From Marvania coccoides (lineage: Eukaryota; Chlorophyta; Trebouxiophyceae; Chlorellales; Chlorellaceae), in NCBI GenBank assembly GCA_963854735.1, contig OY978098.1, positions 2,492,001 through 2,556,000 of the forward strand: a DNA stretch of 64,000 nucleotides, in the 5' to 3' direction. Positions 23,870-35,316 of the stretch are shown here, in pieces (within the stretch, counting starts at the first letter, position 1; each line of letters starts with the position of its first letter). Below the pieces are notes generated by a model. The model had not been told where the DNA came from, did not search any database, and was given only the letters and a program-made list of their open reading frames with translations. The translations under genes and the position numbers were made by a program.

Positions 23870-26187
23870 ATGCTAGCGCGCACAGCGTGTACTGTGGATC
23901 CAGGAGGGGCATTTCGGCGGCCCAGCGCCCCCAAATTCCCTGCGAGACGGGTATCTTCGTTTCATTCTTCTCGGTCGTCTTCGGTACGTTGCCTCCCTGT
24001 TGGTTGAGAGCCCCCAACCTTTCCCCCGCCCCGGATATTTTATTTTAAATTTATTGGCGCTCTCCCCTGCAGCCCGGGCTCCATCTCGCCCAACCGCAAA
24101 CCTTCCCTCCCAGGCATGTGCCCAACACTCGGTGCCAGGCCGCTTACGCCGACCCTGATGACTACGAGCACGACCTCGGCTACGACTCGGACGACTACGA
24201 GCCGCTGATAGAGGCTGCTGCCGCGCCTCGCCGCGCTGCACAGGCCCCGTCTGCCGTGAGCCCGCCCTCGCACAGCGCCTCTGCCGCCCCCTTCCGGCCC
24301 CCTCTGCCCCCTGCCTGGCAGCCAGACCCCGCGGTGTTCACGGAGGCCACCAACCGCAGCACCCGACAGGCCATCAAAGCCAGCTTTACCTTGTTATTGG
24401 TGTTTGGGGCAGCGGTGGACCGCGGCATGTCAGCCCTGTTCCAGCTGCTCAGGCGCACCGCGGTGGCGGCCAAGAAGCAGGCCCAGGTGACGCATGCCAT
24501 GGTGCGCGACACCTTCCGGTCGAGTTCCGTCGGCCAGAAGGTGGAGAAGTGGCAGCTGAACGCTAGCGAGATGCAACGGGAGCTCCCAGAGGTGAGCTAA
24601 TGCATTGTTCCATACGTGTGAAGCTGCCTATTACTCAAACATGTGTTATTAGAAACTTTTGGACGTCTTTTCATCAATCCACTAGATCTAGAACTCAGAA
24701 TCTTTCCTTACCCCCCCCCCCCCCCCCCCCCCCGTCAATAATAGGACACGTGGGGAAAGCTGCTGTGGCTGTGGGACCGCCCCCAGGTGCAGCGCATCCG
24801 GCTCACCGTGTCCATGGCCAACCTCAGCATCCGCCTGCCCGCCCTCCTGGCCCTCATCGCCACCCAAGTGGGCCTCCTCGCGTCCCAAGTGTCGCTCCCC
24901 ATGCTGGCCCCGCTGCTGCTGGGTACGGGCATGCTGCTGCGTTCCATCAAGGCCAACGCCTCCTTCCTGCTGCCCCGCATTGGGCTGCTGGTCGTCATGC
25001 TGTGGCTGCTGTGGTTTGCAAACTCGGTGGTACAAAACACGGCGCTCTACCTCCGCAAGCAGGGCGCGCTGGACCACCGCCTGGCGGGCGGCATCGTCAC
25101 CGTTTCGGAGTGCTCCACGCTGCTGGTGGCCATGGTAGTGCTGCTGAGCATGCTGGGAGTCAACGTGTCGGCGCTGCTGCTGCCGGCCGGCATCGCCGCC
25201 GCCGTGGCCGCCAAAGACCTCTCGCACAACTTCCTGGCGGGGCTATTCCTGTTTGTGGTGCAGCCATTCAAGATGGGCGATCGTGTGTCGGTCGCCTCCT
25301 CGGTTGCGGGCGCTGGGGGCGGGTTCGGCGGCAGTGGGCCAGGGTGGTTTGAGGGCGTCTGCGAAAAGATCGATCTGAGGTACACCATCGTGCGGCAAGG
25401 CCGGCGCCGCCTCATGGTGCCCAACTCTGCCTTCATCACCCGCGAATTCATGGTGGTTGATGACGGGCCTGCGGGGGAGACGGCACCGCCGCCCACTTCC
25501 ACCACCGGTAGCAGCGCTGGAGGAGGGGAGGCAGGAGGGGACCCTGGGGTGTACCATGTGCAGTCATTTTTGACGAACGACCACCGCCACGTGTGGCAGT
25601 ACGTGCAAGGTCCGCCGGTACACTCGGAATTGGCGATGGGAGGGCAGTACCCTCCGTCGCAGTGGGGAGAGGCACCGCAGCAGGCGCAGCGGCCTCTTTC
25701 TGCGCCTGGCAACGAACACTCTGCGCCACGCGAGCCCGCGGTGGCTGCTGGAGAGGGCGGCAGCAATGGCGCCATCAATGGTGTGAACGGTGGCGGCTCA
25801 GGCAGCCCAGCTTCAGCCGCAAGAGGAGGAGGAGCCACGCAGCAGCAGCCCCACCGCTTTCAGCAGCAACGGTCATCTGGAGCTGCTGAAGCAACCATGT
25901 ACGGCTTTGGCCCCCCCAACACTTCACCGTCCACTGGAGGAGGCGTAGGCGGCGACATGCCCCCTCCCCCGCCCCCTCCTGGCGGATACTACACTCGAGT
26001 TGCTAGCGTAGGTGGCGACGGCGGCGGGTTGGGACACCCCATGGGAGTGAACAGTGGGCCGACGAGCCGCGTAGTGAATGGGTACTGGCAGCCGCTGAAT
26101 TACGGCCATTCCGACTACAACACGCTGCGGTCGCACCCGCTGTCGCCTGAACCCTGGCATCAGCAGTCCCCCGGGGAGCCACGATGA
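23870..26187 (+). CDS. MscS-like mechanosensitive channel
   Basis: Proposed exons 23870-23983, 24073-24591 and 24745-26187 give 691 residues. MscS proteins open under membrane tension to release osmolytes; plant MSL forms act in plastids, mitochondria or the plasma membrane. Exon 1 encodes a basic, Ser/Arg-rich peptide (FPARRVSSFHSSRSSS) that would suit a plastid transit peptide. Several helices follow (LPALLALIATQVGLLA, GLLVVMLWLLWFAN, LLVAMVVLLSMLGVN). The MscS pore helix and beta-domain start are clear: AGIAAAVAAKDLSHNFLAG, FVVQPFKMGDRV, VPNSAFITREF. The C-terminal third is Gly/Pro/Gln-rich and probably disordered. The exon 1 donor is ambiguous (gtatct at 23951 or gtacgt at 23984), both phase 0. 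Confidence 0.85.
24711..24733 (+). repeat. Poly-C tract in an intron
   Basis: 23 consecutive C residues, 11 bases upstream of the acceptor of the last MscS-like exon, serving as its polypyrimidine tract. Confidence 0.85.
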
Positions 26188-26817
26188 GAAAAAACCCCAT
26201 ACCCCGCTCGTCCCCCATTAAATTTTAATGATGTGGCGCACCTGGCGCTGACCCAATGATTGAAACACACACAAACACACGATAGCGATTCTTTCCTCTG
26301 TCCTTTTAGCGTATGATGTAGGGCGCCTCATGCAATTCAAACAAACCACAGCTACACGTTTTTTTCCTTTTGTTTAAACAGTAATAGTATGTTTACTTTT
26401 TATTCATTTTCTCTTCTATGGCAAGCTCCATACACATGCATTGCCGTCCTTCCTTCCATGCACGTTGATCTAAGCAATCCTGGCCCCTTTTGGCAAAATG
26501 GTATCGTAAGAGAAAAGTGCTTTTCTTCCTCCTGTTGGTCACATCCTAGCCCTCTGTCCTTTGTTTTTTGTTCCTTTCCTTGATCGTTTTTGACGAATCC
26601 TCCTTTCTGGACTGTTTGCCAAAATTTTTCCTTCTTGATTATCGGTGGCTGGCATAGAGTTGAGCTCTCTTCCGGCCACCATTGTAACAACAGTTGATAT
26701 CAGACTCCCATTTTTTACAATATAGAAGCACACGCGCAAAACTCTCTCACCGCATTCTCTCAACAGTTGTTTCTTCAAAATCAAAAATAAAATAAATCCA
26801 TGTTTTTTTTTTTCAAC
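26188..26817. other. Convergent intergenic region
   Basis: 3' flanks of the MscS-like and methyltransferase genes; AT-rich with no gene seen. Confidence 0.5.
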
Positions 26818-28268
26818 TTACGCCGCCACTTCGACCTTGACCTCCTCGGCCACGGCCGACCCTCCCTTCTCCTTCTTCACCGCCTTGATCATGCCGTACT
26901 CCATCAGCCCGTCGGTGAACGCTCGGTGCATCCTCTCCAGAGTCACAATTTCTCTCACGGTTTTGTACCAAATCCTCGGCCCCTTAAACACCACAATCCA
27001 AGGGTCCCACACCCCCACCCACACCGAGTGACGCCATGAGTCCACGGTGGGGGCCGTCCAGTCGGAAATCACGACGTCCTGCAGCTGCCCAGTGGCTGCC
27101 GCGATGCGACCGTACTCTTCCTTAGACACGAAGAAGGGGTGCGCCCACTCGTCGTACAGGAACTTCAGCCGCCGTGTGTCGTCCTCGGAGAAGGGTTTAT
27201 CCGGGGTCTCGTCGCGCTGGCACCACGTGGCGATGACCAGCGTGCCGCCGGGCTTGAGCACCCGCATCATTTCTTGCACGTAGGCTGCCTTGTCTGGCAT
27301 GTGCTCGCCGCTCTCGCAGGCCCACACCAGGTCGAAGGAGTCGTCGGGGAACTGCATGGCCAGCGCGTCCATCACCCGGAAGGAGCAGTTGGGGAGGTTG
27401 CGCTCGGCGGCAAGCTGGGTGCCGCGGTTGACCTGTAGATTTGATAAATCGTAACGACGGGGTGAATTGGTAGCAAACGCGGTTGAAAAAAATACAGAGG
27501 AGCAGAAAGAACTCTTAATGCAGACTTTAATATTAAAAACTCCTTGAATAAAAAAAAAAAAAAAAAAAAAAAAAAACAGCTTAAATGAACTTGCAGTCTT
27601 ACCTGGTTGGGCGACAGCGTGATGCCGGTGACTCTGGCGTCAGGGAACTTGGCCGCGAGGTAGCGCGAGGTGCCGCCGATGCCGCACCCCACGTCCAGAA
27701 TCTTCCCAGGGTTGGTGGCGCCCGACCACTTCAGCATCTCCTCCACAAAATCGTACTTGGCCTCTATGAAATCTTTCTTTTTATACCCGCGCTTTCGCTC
27801 TTCCTCGGTGTAGTACCCCAGGTGGATGTGCTCCCCCCAGTAGTACTCCAGCACGCCCTCCTCAGTCCAAGCATCGTACTCTTCACCGACATTGGCATCG
27901 TACGTGCGAGAAGGGGTATCGAAGATCCTTTTGACGCCGTATCCAGCCAGTGCCAGGCCCCCCAGCAGCAGGGCGGCGGTGGGGATGGGGCCCAGAGGGA
28001 GCTGCGGGGCTGCGGTGGCGGCGGGGGGAGCTGCCGCGACGACTGCCCGCGCGAGCTCAGCCACAGGCTGCGCCGCGGCACGGGCCTCCATGGTGGAGGA
28101 CGCCACCTCGATGACGTGCTGCTCGTTTTGGCCGGCGGCATGCGGTGTGCGGCCTCGCGAGAGGTGGCCTAGCCTGTGGCTGGAATGTCCGGTTTGAGGG
28201 AAGCTGGTGAAGGACCGCGGGGAGGCACCATCGCGGATGCGATGTGAAAGTGGTCGCAAATGCGCCAT
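26818..28268 (-). CDS. Gamma-tocopherol methyltransferase family protein
   Basis: Exons 28268-27603 and 27432-26818 give 426 residues. The family methylates tocopherol or related prenylquinol rings with S-adenosylmethionine in the plastid (VTE4 type). SAM motif I is ILDVGCGIGGTSRYLA; motif II region reads DSFDLVWACESGEHM; motif III MRVLKPGGTLVIATWCQRD. The first 65 residues are basic and Ser/His-rich, like a plastid transit peptide. A hydrophobic patch follows (IPTAALLLGGLALAGYG). Resemblance to VTE4 is strong in ITLSPNQ and SGEHMPDK. Other methyltransferases of the same family with different substrates cannot be excluded. The intron carries a roughly 30-base A/T homopolymer near 27549. Confidence 0.82.
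27549..27578 (+). repeat. Poly-A tract in an intron
   Basis: About 30 consecutive A on the plus strand (T on the coding strand) inside the methyltransferase intron. Confidence 0.8.
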
Positions 28269-28504
28269 AATAATGCGACAATTCGGCGATTTGGCTCTCT
28301 CTTCCGCGATTAAAAATTATTAAAAAAATATCAGATCAAGTTCCGCTGGATAAATGCTCGCTATTGCCTTCGATATAGCCAATTAATCACAAACGTCCAA
28401 ATAATAATGGTTGATATTTTACACAACGGGCGTTTCAAAAGATGAAAAGTCCTTTTCAGAGCACAGCGGAGCCAGCAGCCCAGCTCCTCCATTTATTTTC
28501 CAAT

Positions 28505-29933
28505 TCACTCCACGGTTGGCCTTTGCAAGCTAAACATGGGGCGCCCAGCAGCAGGCCCCCCTCCAGCAGCGCGCATGGGGGTCGCCGGCCTGGGCGGCAG
28601 CACCGCCCCTCCCCCGCCTCCGTTGACCCTGCCGCTCGTGTCCACCGCCTTCACATCAGCCCCACCTGCGCCCTCACCGCCAGCCGCAGCCTCCTCCTTC
28701 GCCGCCGTCGAGCTGGCGTTGATCTTTCCGAAGATTCCCATCGCCTGAGCCACCATGGAGGCTGGATCATTGGCCGCCGCCGGCAGCAGCATCGTGGTTC
28801 CCTTCTGGGCAATGTTGCTGAACGCAGCCAGGTACTGCTCCGCCACCCTCAAGCTCACCGCCTCCATGCCGCCCCCCTTCTGAATGCTCTGAGCCAGCAG
28901 CTCCACGCCCTTTGCCGTTGCCTCTGCACGCCTAAAAATTGCCTCGGCCTCACCGGTCGCGCGGTTGATCTGGTCTTTTTGCGACGCCTCCGACGCCAAG
29001 ATGATTGCCTGCTTCTGCGCCTCCGCCACGTTGATCTTCGACTGCTTCTGGCCCTCCGACTCCAAGATCTGGGCCCTCTTGCGGCGCTCCGCCTCAGCCT
29101 GCAGCTCCATGGCCGTGCGCACCGCGGGAGGCGGCATAATGTCGCGAATCTCGTAGCGCAGCACCGTCAGCCCCCAGTCGCTGGCCGCCGGTTGAATGCT
29201 CTCCACGATGTGCTTGTTCAGGGTATCCCGCTCTGCAAAGACGGCGTCCAGCGTGATCTTGCCGAGCTCGCTGCGCATGGTGGTCTGGGCGAGCTGGGTT
29301 ACAGCGTACAGCGCATTTTCGATATGATAAGAGGCACGATACGCGTCCACCACCTTGACGTACAGAACGCCATCAATGGTGATAGTGACGTTGTCCGACG
29401 TGATAGCACTCTGCTCGTGAATCTGCAGCGAAAAAAAATGAAACGAGATTGAGCAACGAGGGGAAGTGAATAAAAATAAAAAGAAAGTAAAAATTGATAA
29501 GAGTACAATAAAACGGCGAAGAATAAAATTTCACTGCCCCTCGTCGTTGTTTCCATTGCATAACAATCTTTGCTTTTCTCTCAGTACAAGAACTCGCCGG
29601 AATGGTGGCCTCCTTGAGGCTGTGGGCGTAGGCAATCCGGTCAACGATGGGCACCAGCACGTGCAGGCCGGGCGTGAGCGTCCGGGAGTACTTGCCGAAT
29701 CTTTCTACCACAAACGCCTGCTGCTGCGGAACGACCCGCAGGATGGTGTTGGCGGGGGTCGCTCGCGGGGCAAAAGGGCTTGTGGGATCGCTGATGTAGG
29801 GGTCTCGTTGCGCGGTGGCGGTGGTGTGGAAATTCGAAACGAACGAAGAAGAGGTAGAAGCGAACGCCGCCAGCTGCGACTCCCTCGCCCAGCCTTGGAG
29901 AGCCAGCCGCCGGGCTGAGGTCCTCAAAGCCAT
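28505..29933 (-). CDS. Mitochondrial stomatin-like protein (SLP2 type)
   Basis: Exons 29933-29598 and 29422-28505 give 417 residues. SLP2 proteins form inner-membrane scaffolds that bind cardiolipin and prohibitins and organise respiratory complexes. The first 45 residues are basic and hydroxylated, like a mitochondrial presequence. The SPFH domain runs from RVVPQQQAFVVERFGKYSRT through YAVTQLAQTTMRSELGKITL and YEIRDIMPP, followed by the helical region with EAERRKRAQILESEGQ. The C-terminal SLP2-like block is AEQYLAAFSNIA and MVAQAMGIFG. The intron (29423-29597) must use a GC donor (CCG|GCGAGT): only this joins EATIP to IHEQSAITSDNV in frame as in the family. Confidence 0.93.
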
Positions 29934-30333
29934 CTGGGTATTGTGTATTCTATTATTTTGGTTTAATTCTCTTGATCTTCACCAGAGTAAGAACGTTGGC
30001 CGCCTGTGGCAGACCCAGGGGTTTTATTACGGTGTGCGTTGTATTTTTATTGGGATCAATAACGCAAAGTCAGCCCAAAAAATGGTCGAAAAAGCGCAGA
30101 ATTGCCAAAAATAATAAAGAAAGGCCTGAGGCAATTTGCCTGGCATATTTCAACGTTTACACTTCACAGCTCACAATTTCAACAGATCGCCTCACATCGG
30201 CGATATTTGTGCTGGCGTTAAGCGTCAAAACTTCGTTATTAAAAACCACATCAAATTCGCGGGTACTCTTGGTCGCTGGTGGAATTGAGCGTTGATTTTC
30301 TCCGACGAACGCTTGACGACTGGACGCGGCAGG
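29934..30333. promoter_or_regulatory. Divergent intergenic region SLP2/TM9
   Basis: 400 bp between opposite start codons, AT-rich; presumed to hold both promoters. Confidence 0.4.
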
Positions 30334-32440
30334 ATGTCCAGGGCAGGCAGCGCTCTCCTCGCGCTGTTGGCGTTCGTGCTGGTCACCAACGTTCGGGCCT
30401 CGACAAAAGTGCACAAATTCCATGACAACGACAAAATCATTCTGTGGGCAAATAAAGGCGAGCCATTGGAGCGTGATCCACGCGGAATTTGCCGGCCAGA
30501 CGCCCTCCTGGCCCCTTTTCGATGCTCAACGATTTAACCAAGATTTCCTTCCCCCTGCAGTCGGTCCCTTTTCTTCACCCACGGAAACATATCAGTACTT
30601 TGACTTGCCCTTCTGCCAGCCTAAGACGAAGGACAACAAGCCCTTGACGCTGGGAGAGGTGATTTTTTAAAATAAAGTTTGGGGCCGAATTCTGCAGCCC
30701 CGTCGCCTCCTCTCCCTCCATTTTCCTCACCCCTCTTTCATCCCCCACAGGTTGTCGATGGCAACCGCATGGTGGCCACGCAGTACGACCTGTCATTCAA
30801 AGCCGACAAGGAGAAGTCGACGCTGTGCAAGAAGAAGCTCACCGCCAGCGAGCTGGAGGTCTTCCGGAAGGCCATCTCCAAGGACTACTACTTCCAGTTC
30901 GTGTACGACGACCTCCCCATCTGGGGCTACGTCGGCAAGGTGGAAACCGGAACCGGCGCTGCCCCGCCCAAGCTCTTCCTCTTCACCCACTTCCACTTCG
31001 ACGTGGCCTACAACGGCGACCACGTCATCGAGATCAACGTCTCCACCGACCCCACCCAGGTCGTGGAGGTGTCAGAGGGCGTGAAGGAGGTGGAGGCGGA
31101 GTTCACTTACTCTGTGGCCTGGAAGCAGACCGCGGTGACGTTCTCCAAGCGCATGGACAAGTACCGCAAGTACCAGTTCCTGAAGCAGCACCTGGAGATC
31201 CACTGGTTCTCCATCATCAACTCCTGCGTCACCGTGCTGCTGCTGACCGGCTTCCTGGCCACTATCCTCATGCGCGTGCTGAAGAACGACTTCGTCAAGT
31301 ACTCCATCGACGACGAGGACCCCGAGGACCAGGAGGAGAGCGGCTGGAAGTTCGTTCACGGCGACGTCTTCAGATTCCCCCCCGGCCGCTCACTCTTCTG
31401 CTCCTTCGTGGGCACCGGGCTGCAGCTGCTGGTGCTCACCTTCTGCGTGTTTGCGCTGGCCCTGGTGGGCGCGTTCTACCCCTACAACCGTGGCGCCATG
31501 TTCACAGCGCTGATCGTGCTGTACGCGGCGACGGCTGGGTCCGCTGGGTACACCTCTGCTTCGTACTACCGCCAGATGGAGGGCACCAAGTGGGTGGGCA
31601 ACCTGCTGCTGACCTGCGTCATCTTCTGCGGCCCCCTGTTCCTCATCTTCGCCTTCAACAACTCGGTGGCGTGGGCCTACGGGGCGAGTTGAAGGGTTTT
31701 TTTTATTTGGTTATTATTGGTTTTAGTTGCAGTTTTGGTTGATACCAATGTGGGATTGCATTGCAAGCACGCTTCCGTTACTACACGCACATTCGCTCAC
31801 TGTTTCTGTTCTCGATACTGTGCAGTCCACCGCCGCTTTCCCCGTGGGCACCATCGTCATCATCATGCTGCTGTGGGGCCTGGTCACTATCCCCCTCACT
31901 GTCGTCGGTGGCGTGCTGGGCAAGAACACCCGCGCCGACTTCGCTGCGCCCTGCCGCACCAACAAGTACCCCCGAGAGATCCCGGAGCTGCCGTGGTACC
32001 GCGAGGCCGTACCGCAGATGCTCATGGCGGGCTTCCTCCCCTTCTCCGCCATCTACATCGAGCTCTACTACATCTTCGCCTCGGTCTGGTCGCTCAAGGT
32101 GTACACCATCTACTCCATTCTCTTCATCGTATTTTGCATCCTGCTGGTCGTCACCGCCTTCATCACCGTGGCGCTGACCTACTTCCAGCTGGCGGCGGAG
32201 GACCACCGCTGGTGGTGGCGCTCCATGCTGTGCGGAGGCTCCACCGGCTTCTTCGTGTACGCGTATGCTGTGTACTACTTTGTTGCGAGGTCGGACATGA
32301 GCGGGCTGATGCAGACGGCCTTTTACTTTGGCTACAACTTCATTGTGTGTTTCGCGCTCTTCTTGATGCTGGGATATGTTGGATGGAGGGCGTCGCTGAC
32401 GTTTGTGCGCCGCATTTACCGCGCCATCAAGTGCGAATGA
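30334..32440 (+). CDS. Transmembrane 9 superfamily protein (nonaspanin/EMP70)
   Basis: Exons 30334-30457, 30561-30658, 30751-31683 and 31826-32440 give 589 residues. TM9SF proteins reside in Golgi and endosomal membranes. A signal peptide (SALLALLAFVLVTNVRA) leads to the luminal domain with WANKVGPFSSPTETYQYFD, the family's start motif. A nine-helix region begins near HWFSIINSCVTVLLLTGF. Introns 1 and 3 both need GC donors: AAAG|GCGAGC at 30458 and GGG|GCGAGT at 31684. With these, WANK joins VGPF and AWAYG joins STAAFPVGTIV exactly as in the family; the nearest GT choices shift frame. The C-terminus is YRAIKCE, near the usual KxD/E Golgi-retention pattern. Confidence 0.95.
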
Positions 32441-33087
32441 TTGTTTTGTTCTTTTCAATTTCAACGTTTTCAACGTTTTTTTCTTTTGTGGCGCGGTCGG
32501 AATATGGGGGGAGGGTGTAGACAAGAGAGGAGAGAAGGAGGAGGAGCCCGGGGTTGGCTCTTTTCCCCTTAATAGATTGCCTTCCGCAAAGCGGTATTGT
32601 CGTATGAGGTTTAAAAAAAAATAGAAGACAGGAGGGGCGCATTGAATTGACGGTGCCCAAATTTTGCTTTGGCAAGGGGCGCTCCCTCGCTTGCCTTGAA
32701 TTCTAGTTTCTGTTTTAATAAAACCCTTTGTTTTATGACTTTTTTTTTTATCATTTCTTCTTGTGATAAGTTACTACTCAGTACACCATGTTAGTTAACT
32801 AGAAAAAGACAGGCAGGCAGAAAAGAGGGTAGGCGTGGTTTTCTTCTCTCGAGGGGGGAGCAAATGTGGGCTCAGACAGCGGGAAAGTGTTCCCCTAAAG
32901 GCGAGTGAGAAATGGCTTTAATTACAGGTCGAATAACAAATGTTTACTGCTTATCAGAGAAGCAAATCCACACACATACTCATAACTACAGACTGGCGCA
33001 GCCACTCGGATTCATCTCCGCTGGGGAGGGTTCCGCATTGCCTGCTGCCTCACATCGTCCAAAGCCCTTGCAGATATACCTAAAGCC
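32441..33087. other. Convergent intergenic region
   Basis: 3' flanks of the TM9 and FKBP-MsrA genes. No gene seen. Confidence 0.5.
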
Positions 33088-34619
33088 CTAACCGTAACAC
33101 CTAATAGGATCGGTGCAGCCTTTTGCCGCGCTCTGTGGCCGGTTGGAACGCCCACCTTTCTGCAGAAGAAAAAAAAAACCCACGAAACTCAATAAAACAA
33201 GAAAGGAGGGAAATGAAGGAAGAGGCTGTCCGAACGCACCTCCAGGTACTGCTGGTGGTACTCCTCGGCCTTGCAGTAATTTTTGATGGGCTCCACCTCT
33301 GTCACCACCTGCCCGCCCATCTTTTTATTCAGCCGCTCAATGTAGGCCTCTGCCGCCGCCTTTTGCTCCTCGGAGTGGTAGTAGATGCCGCTGCGGTACT
33401 GCTCCCCGACATCGTTGCCTTGGCGGTTGAGCGTGGTGGGGTCGTGCTTGGCGAAGAAGGCGTCCAGCAGTTGGTCATAACTCACCTCACCCTCGTTGTA
33501 CCTGAGCTGTACAACCTCGTTATGCCCAGTGTCGCCGTTGCAGACCTGCATTGGAAGTATAATTTCAGGGGGTTGATACGCTGAGAGCCTAGAAAATAAC
33601 GGGAGAACCTGAGCAATTAAATAATAAAGAATAAAGAAGAGTTTTTTTTTGTACCCGACCTGTTCGTAGGTTACGTTTTCTACGTGGCCGTTGCAGTAGC
33701 CCACTTCGGTGGAAATAACGCCGGGCACGCGGGCAAACGCGAGCTCGACGGACCAGAAGCAGCCGGCGCCGAAGGTCCCTGTTTTGAGGTTGGCGGCCTT
33801 GGCCAGGCTCATCAGCTCCACATCAAAAGTCAGCGCCTGGCCAGCCAGAGGGTGGTTGGCGTCGATGGTGACCTGAAAAGAAAAGAAAGTTGGAAATCGA
33901 TGAAATATAAAGAATTGGAAATATAAAGAATTTGGAATATAAATAATCGGAAACAAAAATTCAAAAAAATAGGAGCGCTTTCAGAACAACGAAAAAGGAG
34001 AAAACAAAAGCTACTCTACTCCCCCCCCCCCCCCCCTTTCTTTCAAAGAATTTCTCACAAATTCGTCATCCACCTCGGTGACGACGGCGCTCATCCCGTT
34101 CTGCAGCTGCACGGTGACCCCCACGGTCAGCCCTTCGGGGGCGTTGGAAAGTTGCACCTTAGCCATCATTCCATCCCGACGAGGGCCATAGGCATCCTCA
34201 GGGGCCAACCTGCTCTTGCGGCGGTCCCCCACCGCCATGCCCGTTGCCAGCTTCTCGAAGCCTGGCACCACGCGCCCAGCCCCCAGCTGAAAGCTCAGCG
34301 GCTCGCCACGGGAACGGGAAGAATCAAACTCAGTGCCGTCGTCCAGCGTTCCTACGTAGTGGATTGAGACTTGGTCGCCAGACTCTGCAACGTCGGCGCT
34401 GGAAGCGCTGGCGACGAGGCTGCGCTGCTGGGAGAACCTACGGTGGGCAGCACCGGCAGAGGATGGGGCACCAGCGGTGCGGAGGAAAGCAGGGCGGAGG
34501 GCTGCTGTGGGGGTGCTTGCAGGGGCGCGATGCGTTTTGAAGGCATGAGTGGCGTGCCTCAAGGCCGCAGGGATGCAGGAGAGCTTTGCTTGGAGCAACG
34601 ATGAGTTCCATGCCATCAT
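33088..34619 (-). CDS. FKBP (SlyD-like) - MsrA fusion protein
   Basis: Exons 34619-34059, 33872-33660, 33545-33240 and 33159-33088 join in phase 0 to 383 residues. Residues 1 to about 75 look like a plastid transit peptide ([16 protein letters not shown]). Residues about 78-215 are an SlyD-type FKBP prolyl isomerase: [37 protein letters not shown], and the insert-in-flap end [17 protein letters not shown]. Residues about 218-383 are methionine-S-sulfoxide reductase A, with catalytic Cys225 in GAGCFWSVE (usual GCFWG), [28 protein letters not shown], and the plant-type tail [11 protein letters not shown] with resolving cysteines. One polypeptide would couple protein refolding with repair of oxidised Met. 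Exon 2 spans the domain junction, so the fusion does not rest on a single splice guess. Confidence 0.9.
34021..34036 (+). repeat. Poly-C tract in an intron
   Basis: 16 consecutive C (G on the coding strand) about 22 bases after the first donor of the FKBP-MsrA gene. Confidence 0.8.
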
Positions 34620-35316
34620 CTTGGCGTTCTAAAAAAACGGCGATCGCAACGTCGCTGTACCCTGAAAATTAAAAAATAATAGAATTTGGTTGCAATTGTG
34701 CAGTTTCAAAAACTTTAGCTAAAAAATTGAGGTTGGTGAGCAGTGGTTCATCCGATCCCGCTGGCTTTTCTATTCTATCTGTTCCGAACATTTCTCGTTG
34801 GCTCGTCCTACCCCTCCGGCTGGCGCGAGTTTTTCTCAGCATTTGTGTGCCGGCCCAGAACGCACCACCAAATGCCATTTCTCCGCCCCGCTGATTTCAA
34901 CGGTGGAGGCACGACTTTAAGCACCAGGTGGCACTAAATTCTTCTTTTCTTTTCTTTTCTGGTGGAATTCCCCAACAAATAGCACTGGGTTCGTGGTGCA
35001 CTACATAGCTACGACGCATCAGCTTCAGGAAGAAGAAAAAAACAAAGAATTTTCTTGGAAATACTAAACAATCACCATTGTGATTATATGCATAAAGGCT
35101 TTAAGGAAACGTTAAGTTGGAAAAGGGATAGGTGATGCATGGAAAATTAGGCAGGACTGGTGATGGGCGGCGGCGGTCGGGTATTATATGGATTGATTTC
35201 ATATATATATGAAATAGATTAAGGCGGTTAGCAAGAGAAAATAAGCTAAACGGAATGTATTCTTGTAACAAGCAGACGAAATGATAAGACAAATAGAAAG
35301 GAACATAAAAAATAAT
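34620..35316. other. Intergenic, AT-rich
   Basis: Upstream region of FKBP-MsrA and 3' flank of the sequon-repeat gene. No gene seen. Confidence 0.5.
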
